A stretch of DNA of 40,306 nt from Oscillospiraceae bacterium. GTDB lineage: Bacteria; Bacillota; Clostridia; Oscillospirales; Ruminococcaceae. The stretch covers positions 1 through 40,306 of the forward strand of contig JAFRAJ010000051.1 of assembly GCA_017405465.1 (NCBI GenBank), read 5' to 3'. Below, one piece after another: positions 33,774 to 40,306 of this stretch (position 1 is its first letter; each line of letters opens with the position of its first letter). The position numbers were made by a program, and so were the translations under genes. The notes under the pieces were generated by a model. It was not told the DNA's origin. It saw nothing but the letters and a program-made list of their open reading frames with translations, and ran no database searches.

Positions 33774-34847
33774 ATGCAATTCAATATTAAGGAGATTGAG
33801 AACGCCAAAGTCACATACCCGGACATGGCTCAGCACATCCGCGGAGGAATTGAGTTTGATTCTCCCATCACTCCCAGAGAGAATCTGAGACTGGCTTATG
33901 AGAGAAAACAGATGTGGATGCCTGCCACAGCAGACAAGAACTGGTTCTGCCCTGAGATCATCCCGGACAACGTTGCCAGAGCTTTCGTCATTCAGGGACC
34001 CAAATATGACGGCCCTGTAGGCGGAGATGACATGTTCGGAATTTACTGGGAGTATGTTCCGTCTGCCCGCGGTTCTATCGTAAGACCAGGCAATCCCACT
34101 CTCACTGACATAACCAAATGGAGAGAAGTGATCAAGTTCCCCGATGTGGACAGCTGGGACTGGGAAGGCAGTGCAAAAGCCAATAAGGAATTCCTAGTGA
34201 ACAACCCCAGATATGTCAATGTTTGTATCTTTACCGGGTGGTTCGAAAGGCTGATCTCCTTCATGGACTTCGGACCCGCAGCATATGCTCTCATGAACCG
34301 CAAGACTAAAGATTATGTTAAAGAGCTTATGGATGCTCTGTCCGATCTCTGGATCGATATAGTCGACCATTGTGCCAAGTATTACGGACATGACTTCGAA
34401 GGCTTCTGCTTCCACGATGACTGGGGTGCACAGGACGGCCCGTTCTTCAATGAGAGAATAGTAAGAGAGATGCTCGTCCCCTACATGCGCAAAGTCACAG
34501 ATCATATCCACGAGCTCGGTTACAACTGCGACCTCCATTCCTGCGGCAAAGTCGAGAGACTCATCCCCTGCATGATCGAAGCCGGATGGGATGCCTGGGA
34601 CGGCATGGTCATCAATGACTACTCTACGATCTATGCTGAATACGGCGATCAGCTCATTATGCAGGTTCCTGTATTCAATCTGACTGCAGACGCAGATCCT
34701 GAGACTCAGAAGGAGAGCGCCGACAAGTATGCTGAAGAGTTTGCCATTAAGGACAAGCCAGCTTGCTGCGCCGGAGCCGGAATGGGAGTGATGGTATTCG
34801 ATTTCCAGAAAGAGCTTTATAAGCAGTCGAGGATCAAATTCTCCTGA
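33774..34847 (+). CDS. URO-D-family corrinoid methyltransferase (methyltransferase I), solo copy
   Basis: A 357-residue paralogue of the protein at 8591-9661. The N-terminal 290 residues share long near-identical blocks, including FVIQGPKYDGPVGG, GSIVRPGNPTLTDI and FHDDWGAQDGPFF. H255-S-C257-G is the zinc HxC motif. After about residue 290 the two diverge: here the end has KPACCAGAGMGVMVFDF, with a Cys-Cys pair that could give the third zinc ligand. An ATG at 33753 is in frame, but the paralogue's start and AGAGGTTTGG favour 33774. It stands alone with its own promoter and terminator, so it may use the corrinoid protein and activator of the operon for a different methyl donor. Confidence 0.87.
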   Translation: MQFNIKEIENAKVTYPDMAQHIRGGIEFDSPITPRENLRLAYERKQMWMPATADKNWFCPEIIPDNVARAFVIQGPKYDGPVGGDDMFGIYWEYVPSARGSIVRPGNPTLTDITKWREVIKFPDVDSWDWEGSAKANKEFLVNNPRYVNVCIFTGWFERLISFMDFGPAAYALMNRKTKDYVKELMDALSDLWIDIVDHCAKYYGHDFEGFCFHDDWGAQDGPFFNERIVREMLVPYMRKVTDHIHELGYNCDLHSCGKVERLIPCMIEAGWDAWDGMVINDYSTIYAEYGDQLIMQVPVFNLTADADPETQKESADKYAEEFAIKDKPACCAGAGMGVMVFDFQKELYKQSRIKFS

Positions 34848-34954
34848 TAAGATAAGAGGAGAGAGCGCTTCTTAAAGAATTCTGGCTGTGCGATGCCGGC
34901 TGGGCAGACAGCAAAACAGACACCGTTAACAGAGAAAAACGTTAAGAATTCCGA

Positions 34955-34985
34955 AATGCCACGCTTCAGGGCGTGGCATTCTTTT
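34955..34985 (+). terminator. Intrinsic terminator in the 307-bp gap
   Basis: A perfect 10-bp stem (34955-34964 with 34971-34980), 6-nt loop and CTTTTT. It ends the methyltransferase transcript 108 bp after the stop. The rest of the gap (34848-35154) shows no gene. Confidence 0.88.
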
Positions 34986-35154
34986 TGCATGAAACGGCAT
35001 CGAACATCATGGAAAGAGGATTATTTTCAGGAATATATCAGGTTAATATGCCTTATCTGTTCCATCTGTGATAGACTTTATCGTATGTGCCTTACTGATC
35101 TCTGAACTGCAGAAGGCCGGATGGCACTATAATTCATATCATGAAGGATTTTAC

Positions 35155-37593
35155 ATGATAGCTCTTAAACTGGACAACATATCGAAGTACTATGCGTCTC
35201 AGACTGCCGTCGTAATGGGCCTGTCGAATGTCTCGCTGTCCTTTTCGACAGGGGAGTTCGTTGCAATAACAGGTGAGAACGGAAGCGGAAAATCCACCCT
35301 TGCAAATGTTATTGGCGGAATGATCCCTTATGAAAGCGGCGAACTGTATGTCATGGGGCAGCCGACTTCGCATTACAACGCTGCAGACTGGGAGCGCTAT
35401 CGCAGAGACCTTATCGGTTTCATTTCTCAGGATTACGGGATACTTCCTGGGAATACAGTGTTCGAGAATGTTGAGAGCGCGCTGATCCTTTCCGGTTGCG
35501 AGAAAGACCTGGCAAAGGAGAAGACTGCAGAAATACTTCAAAAGGTCGAGCTTGAGGACTTCGCCGGAAGACGTGCTGCCAGACTCTCTAGCGGTCAGAA
35601 ACAGCGTCTTGCCATAGCAAGGGCTCTTGCGAAGCCGTCTAAGATACTGATCGCAGACGAACCGACAGGCAATCTGGACAGAGAGAACAGCGACAAGGTA
35701 ATAAAACTTTTGCATGAAGCCTCTGATGACAGGCTCGTCATCATCATAACTCATGAATTCAGTGAGGTTCAGGACTATATAAACAGACACGTAGTGCTCT
35801 CAGACGGTAAGGTCGTTCAGGATACCGTCGTCAGAGAGAAGTCAGCAGAAGCGTCATCTGGTGCAGCAGGAACTTCACGTGAAACTCTGCGCAAAGAGAG
35901 AGCTCCGGAAAAAGGACTCTCTGCATACATCGCGAAACTGACAGCCAGAGCCAGACCTGTCTTCTTTTTTCTGACTGCTCTCATACTCCTGTTTACCTGT
36001 ATCTCTTCTTTCATATTCATTGGTAATTTCATCGTTGCGACAGATGACGTCCCTACAAGGATCTATGATGACAGCGCTTTTATAAACGGTGATCCGACAA
36101 GACTGGTGCTTTCAAAAGACGGTTGGCGGGCTTTCACCGACGATGAGATCGAGAATATCGGAAGCCAGAAATATGTGCGGCGCCTGGAAAAATACGGCTA
36201 TATCTCGGACGTAAATTATTATTACCGGGAAGATGTGGACTACCGCCAGTTCTCCAGCGCCGATTTCGGCCCCGATTACGATCCGGTCGAGAATTCGGAT
36301 GCCTATGAATATACCGTAAAGACGGAACTTCTGGATAATGAACCGCAGTACATGAGAAGCGTTCTTCAGGCAGGAGATGTCAGACAGGGAAGAATGGCTG
36401 AAGGTTTCTATGAAGTGCTTTCTTCAGATCCGGATGTCAAGGCAGGCACCAGGATCAGGGTGTTTATAAAAGACAGCATGCACTGGGGCATCTCTCAGTT
36501 CATCGGTCTGACCTTCGACGTCGTAGGCGAGACCTCCGGAGACAGAGGTCTGTATTTTTCGGAAAGCTTCTGCAAAATGTTCAACAGTTCCGTACTGGCA
36601 CGCATCTATACAAGGACCGGACGTTATCTCGCCGGAGGAGATCTTGGCAAATATCCGGTCGCACCTTTTGACAGAGAACGTTTCAGCGACTATATGATAC
36701 CGGTATACCCGGAAAAGGAACTGCCTGGGATCCCGGGTCAGCATGGAATCGATGACGGAAAAGAGACCGAAACGGAACCGGTCATTCCGGATGAACTTGC
36801 TGAGAACGAGTTCATTATTCCGCCTGATCCAAGCGGAAAGGGAATAGAATACGGCCAGTCATTCACGATGAGCGTAGGCTCTTGGTATATGGACAGCGAT
36901 GACGTATACAAAGAAGAGAATACCGGATCTGCAGACTATACCCTTGTATGTGCAGGCCAGCACAGAAACGATCACCCTAGATTCATCCTTCTGAATCCTG
37001 AAACATTTGAAAAGATGACAGAAAAGATGCCGTCGAATCAGATCTCGGTATTCATAAGCGATTATGCCTATACACAGCGTGCGATCGAGGAATTCGTCTC
37101 CATGGGCTACGTCACGCTTTCTCCTTTCACACAGGGAGCTACAACTAAGGATGAGACCCTTGAAGCGGAGCGTATCAGCCTGCTGTGGATTTCGCTTGCG
37201 GCCTCAGTCATGACTCTGGTTCTTCAGCTTATACTGCTCAACGTCACTTTCTCATCACTCAGGGATCACTACCGTCTGCTCTCAAATATGGGACTCAGAG
37301 CGAACACAGCGTACTCTTCTCTCGCGATCCTTTTCCTTGTTCTGACATTGTCAGCTGAAGCGGTCGGAGCAGCCGTCATCCTGCTGCTCAACAGGTATGG
37401 ATATGTAAGAGTCGTGAATATCTTCAAGTACTTGGAGGCACCTAAGCTTATCCTGATCTTTGCTATACACTTCATATTCTGCGTTATCGCTTACTTTTCA
37501 GCTGCCCGTACGATCAGAAAACAGGTATTCTCCATAAACGGGTTTTATGAGGACATAGACGGCGAGCTTATGGAGGAGGTGATGGGCGAATGA
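35155..37593 (+). CDS. ABC transporter with fused ATPase and MacB/FtsX-type permease, first of pair
   Basis: An 812-residue membrane protein. The ATPase is N-terminal: Walker A GENGSGKS (40-47), signature LSSGQ (144-148) and Walker B ILIADEP (164-170). A first membrane helix follows at about 265-290. A large outer domain of about 400 residues comes next, then three C-terminal helices, the FtsX/MacB layout. A longer frame starts at 35068; GAAGGA selects 35155. Its stop overlaps the next start (ATGA), so the two proteins are made together and probably form a heterodimer. Members move peptides or lipophilic compounds or drive cell-surface events; the cargo is unknown. Confidence 0.9.
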   Translation: MIALKLDNISKYYASQTAVVMGLSNVSLSFSTGEFVAITGENGSGKSTLANVIGGMIPYESGELYVMGQPTSHYNAADWERYRRDLIGFISQDYGILPGNTVFENVESALILSGCEKDLAKEKTAEILQKVELEDFAGRRAARLSSGQKQRLAIARALAKPSKILIADEPTGNLDRENSDKVIKLLHEASDDRLVIIITHEFSEVQDYINRHVVLSDGKVVQDTVVREKSAEASSGAAGTSRETLRKERAPEKGLSAYIAKLTARARPVFFFLTALILLFTCISSFIFIGNFIVATDDVPTRIYDDSAFINGDPTRLVLSKDGWRAFTDDEIENIGSQKYVRRLEKYGYISDVNYYYREDVDYRQFSSADFGPDYDPVENSDAYEYTVKTELLDNEPQYMRSVLQAGDVRQGRMAEGFYEVLSSDPDVKAGTRIRVFIKDSMHWGISQFIGLTFDVVGETSGDRGLYFSESFCKMFNSSVLARIYTRTGRYLAGGDLGKYPVAPFDRERFSDYMIPVYPEKELPGIPGQHGIDDGKETETEPVIPDELAENEFIIPPDPSGKGIEYGQSFTMSVGSWYMDSDDVYKEENTGSADYTLVCAGQHRNDHPRFILLNPETFEKMTEKMPSNQISVFISDYAYTQRAIEEFVSMGYVTLSPFTQGATTKDETLEAERISLLWISLAASVMTLVLQLILLNVTFSSLRDHYRLLSNMGLRANTAYSSLAILFLVLTLSAEAVGAAVILLLNRYGYVRVVNIFKYLEAPKLILIFAIHFIFCVIAYFSAARTIRKQVFSINGFYEDIDGELMEEVMGE

Positions 37594-40073
37594 TCTCAGT
37601 TAAAGACCTGAAGAAAACATACAGCGCCGGAACAGGCAGCGCAGAAGAGGTCCTGCACGGCGTCAGTTTCGATCTGCCTGAGACCGGTTTCGTCTGCATC
37701 CTCGGCCGTTCAGGCAGCGGAAAAACCAGCCTGCTGAACGCCATAGGCGGGCTTGATGTCTTTGACAGTGGCTCGGTTGAGATAGACGGAACAGAGGTCA
37801 GCAGCAGCGACTACAGTCAGATGGAAAAACTGAGGAACATAAACTTCGGCTACGTGTTCCAGAACTACTATCTGCTGCCTGAGCATTCTGCTGCATATAA
37901 CGTTTATCTGGGGCTTCATTCTCTGGATCTTGACGAAAAGGAAAAGCTCAGGAGAGTAGGAGATGCACTCAAAAAGGTCAATATGATCCGCTTCAGAAAG
38001 CGCCTTGTGGGAGAACTCTCAGGAGGACAGCAGCAGCGTATCGCTATAGCAAGAGCCATAGCAAAATCTCCCAAGGTCATCTTCGCAGATGAGCCTACCG
38101 GAAATCTGGATGAGGAGAGCACACTGAACATCTGCTCTGTACTGAAGAGTATTTCTAAAACGAGTCTTGTAGTGATGGTCACACATGAAGACCGTCTGGC
38201 AGATTTCTTTGCGGACAGGATCATAAGGATAGAAGACGGCAGGATCTCCGGTGACAGCACAGACTGGAAACGGGGAGAGCTGGTCTCAGCTGATAAAAGT
38301 TCCATATACGCAGGAGATTATCGGGAAGGTACGCTCAATACTGATAGCCTGAACATAAGAGTCCTCACAGCGGACGGTACCGATCCTGCAGAAATAACAC
38401 TCATAGTAGAGGAGGGCAGGATCCTCATAAAGACTGACGACAAAAGACTCGTCATGTATTCAAAGCCTTCAGATCCGCCGTTTATTAAAGAAGGAAAACG
38501 GCCCAGGATAGATCTCTCTAAATTTGAAACAGCTTCATTTTCAGAGCAAGAGTCCGAGCGTCCTCCTCATAAGGAAGGCCGGAGAGCAGGACTCGGAATA
38601 AAGATGCTTATCGCTGAGATGCAGACTACTGCGTCTAAGAAGAGACTGAGAAATCTTGCTTCTTCGCTCTTTATCATTCTGCTCTCGCTGATGATGCTTC
38701 TTTCTGTCTCGGATATGAATGCTGCGGCAAAAGTCGATCCGACTCAGTTCATCACAGCGGATTCGCATATGCTGGAGCTTAAGTTCGATAAGGGAAAGAA
38801 CTATAATGACAGGACTTCATGGTCAGTCAGCAAGTATATCCCCGATTTCATTAAAATGCTGGAAAAAACAGGAATGGATTTTGATCTGGTCCCTGATACC
38901 AACCTGAGGTTCATGTTCAACTGCAGCATACTTCCGCAATATCAGTCGCTGGAGATGAGCCTTGGTGACTATAGCATGGTCGATATAAGCAGACTGGATC
39001 CGTCTACGATCATCTATGGGCGCATGCCTGTGCGCAGCGACGAGATAGTTGTTGACAGATGGGTGATCAAGAACAGTACTGACCGCGACGGTATAGTTCA
39101 GAACTTCATTCCCGACAGTGAATATATGATCGGTAGACATATCTACATGAAGAATAAGAATGATTTCTATCCGACTATCGTAGGTATATGCGACAGCGGT
39201 GAGCCGAACATATACATGTCTCAGGCAGGTATGCTCTCAGTCGGAGTGCACGGAGTGGAAACTATCCCTTATTCTGAATTCGTCTCAATAACAGGACGCA
39301 CTGATCTGGAACCTATCGCTCCGGGAGAGTGTGTGCTCATCAGAGAGAATGCGAGCAAATACTATCTGGAGAAACTCGGAAGGGAATCTTCGCTTACAAA
39401 TGAGATGAAGTTCTATTTCAGAGAGGCAGTCAGAGTGCCTGAGATAAGGGAATACGGGATAACCGTTCCGCTGATCATATCTGACGACGAGGTAGAACCT
39501 CTTCTAAGATATGCGATAGAGACGACGACTCACTTCGATATCTGGTGTGCAGACAAGGAGAAAGCAAAGGAAGCGATTCAGGAATCACTTCCGGCTGAAC
39601 TGAAAGATATTCTTCTGATAGATGTCAAGGATATCTATCAGACGGAGTACTCGGCTTTCATGGAGCATCGCAGTGTCCGTATGCAGACTAGATTCATAAT
39701 AACCGCTGCGATAGGCCTTCTTTGCCTTGTGATGCTGTATGTCATACAACGTTTCAGGGTAGGGGATCGGATGGGAATGATAGCTGTATACAGGATGCTC
39801 GGGATACCGGGGTACGACGTAATGGGCATATTCATTCTGGAGAACATCATGCTCACTTTGAAATATGCTGCGCCGACGGTCTTCATAGGATGGGCTGCTG
39901 TCGCTTTACTGAATCTTCTGGGTATGGGCGGACTGTTCATGAGCATTCCGCTGTGGATCCCGTTTGTCACGCTTGCTGCCATCATTGCAGCACAGGTAGT
40001 ACTGGCGGTCCTCTCAGTTATCCGTCTTATCGGAATGCCTCCGGCAAAGCTTGCAGCCAGGTATGATTATTGA
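37590..40073 (+). CDS. ABC transporter with fused ATPase and MacB/FtsX-type permease, second of pair
   Basis: An 827-residue partner of the previous protein with the same order of parts. Walker A GRSGSGKT is at 39-46, signature LSGGQ at 143-147, and Walker B VIFADEPTGNLD follows. A linker of about 100 residues, absent from the first protein, separates ATPase and first helix (SSLFIILLSLMMLLSV). An outer domain and three C-terminal helices follow. It is translationally coupled to 35155-37593. Cargo unknown. Confidence 0.9.
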   Translation: MISVKDLKKTYSAGTGSAEEVLHGVSFDLPETGFVCILGRSGSGKTSLLNAIGGLDVFDSGSVEIDGTEVSSSDYSQMEKLRNINFGYVFQNYYLLPEHSAAYNVYLGLHSLDLDEKEKLRRVGDALKKVNMIRFRKRLVGELSGGQQQRIAIARAIAKSPKVIFADEPTGNLDEESTLNICSVLKSISKTSLVVMVTHEDRLADFFADRIIRIEDGRISGDSTDWKRGELVSADKSSIYAGDYREGTLNTDSLNIRVLTADGTDPAEITLIVEEGRILIKTDDKRLVMYSKPSDPPFIKEGKRPRIDLSKFETASFSEQESERPPHKEGRRAGLGIKMLIAEMQTTASKKRLRNLASSLFIILLSLMMLLSVSDMNAAAKVDPTQFITADSHMLELKFDKGKNYNDRTSWSVSKYIPDFIKMLEKTGMDFDLVPDTNLRFMFNCSILPQYQSLEMSLGDYSMVDISRLDPSTIIYGRMPVRSDEIVVDRWVIKNSTDRDGIVQNFIPDSEYMIGRHIYMKNKNDFYPTIVGICDSGEPNIYMSQAGMLSVGVHGVETIPYSEFVSITGRTDLEPIAPGECVLIRENASKYYLEKLGRESSLTNEMKFYFREAVRVPEIREYGITVPLIISDDEVEPLLRYAIETTTHFDIWCADKEKAKEAIQESLPAELKDILLIDVKDIYQTEYSAFMEHRSVRMQTRFIITAAIGLLCLVMLYVIQRFRVGDRMGMIAVYRMLGIPGYDVMGIFILENIMLTLKYAAPTVFIGWAAVALLNLLGMGGLFMSIPLWIPFVTLAAIIAAQVVLAVLSVIRLIGMPPAKLAARYDY

Positions 40074-40306
40074 TTATTAGGATAGTTATTAAAATCGAAT
40101 AAACAGAAAGAGATACCCTGCACAAATGCTCATGTACGGTAAAGAAGCAAGCAACCGAAAACAAGAGATAGACCGCCAGCACTACACTATTCCGAACCAA
40201 AGACCAAAAGATAAGCATTGTGGGAAAATCTAAACTTTTGGATTTTCCTACAATGCCAACTACGGCGGAATCCCTCCCACTCCTTATATCTTTCTGTATA
40301 CATTGA
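40074..40306. repeat. Non-coding end of window with a 16-bp inverted repeat
   Basis: After the second ABC gene I see no supported gene. An inverted repeat of 16-bp arms (40215-40230 and 40241-40256, one G-T mismatch, 10-nt spacer) lies near the end. It has no T-run, so it may be a mobile-element end or a regulatory dyad rather than a terminator. The stretch to 40306 cannot be assigned. Confidence 0.5.

Noticed and set aside
34893..35105. Short + strand frame (70 codons) in the gap before the ABC pair
   Set aside because: It runs through a clear intrinsic terminator stem and has no ribosome site.

Overview
The window looks like the chromosome of a strictly anaerobic, acetogenic bacterium of the Bacillota (Clostridia). 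The evidence is a Wood-Ljungdahl acetyl-CoA synthase cluster in the order usual for Clostridia (acsD-acsC-acsE-acsB), corrinoid methyl-transfer genes, nickel-maturation genes, many Fe-S and flavin enzymes, strong AGGAGG-type ribosome binding sites and sigma-A-like promoters. I cannot name the species from the sequence. No rRNA, tRNA or CRISPR array was seen.

Layout. Positions 1-140 are the 3' end of a group II intron (domains V and VI). Positions 200-5874 hold two type-B carboxylesterases around an Fe-S flavoprotein of the enoate / 2,4-dienoyl-CoA reductase family. Positions 5932-6922 are an ArsR-DUF2087 regulator operon whose promoter lies over a perfect 18-bp inverted repeat. Positions 7000-8406 hold a nitroreductase and a short QueG-like Fe-S protein. 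Positions 8591-12762 (minus strand) are a complete four-part corrinoid methyltransferase operon: corrinoid protein, methyl-THF methyltransferase, reductive activator and URO-D-family methyltransferase I, the composition of acetogen O-demethylases. Divergent from it, 13029-22923 carries a His-rich SAM-methyltransferase fusion, CooT, CooC, AcsD, AcsC, AcsE, AcsB, a second activator (RACo/AcsV) and a DUF3786 protein. Positions 22996-28305 hold a TIM-barrel isomerase-like protein, two FAD oxidoreductases, a flavodoxin and a second DUF3786 protein. Positions 28409-33517 hold an arylamine N-acetyltransferase, two more type-B carboxylesterases and an amidohydrolase. Positions 33774-34847 are a second, stand-alone URO-D methyltransferase I. 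Positions 35155-40073 are a translationally coupled pair of ABC transporters with fused ATPase and permease.

How it may fit together (inference). Four esterases could release aromatic or phenylpropanoid acids from plant esters, and the enoate-reductase-like protein could reduce their side chain. The URO-D methyltransferases could then strip O-methyl groups onto the corrinoid protein and pass them to tetrahydrofolate, from which AcsE, AcsCD and AcsB build acetyl-CoA. The CooT/CooC/His-rich genes would supply nickel to the A-cluster of AcsB and to a CO dehydrogenase. The CODH catalytic subunit (acsA/cooS) is not in the window. The most unusual items are the His-rich methyltransferase fusion next to cooT-cooC, the ArsR operator-promoter, the two diverged methyltransferase I paralogues, and the co-location of esterases, O-demethylase and acs genes.
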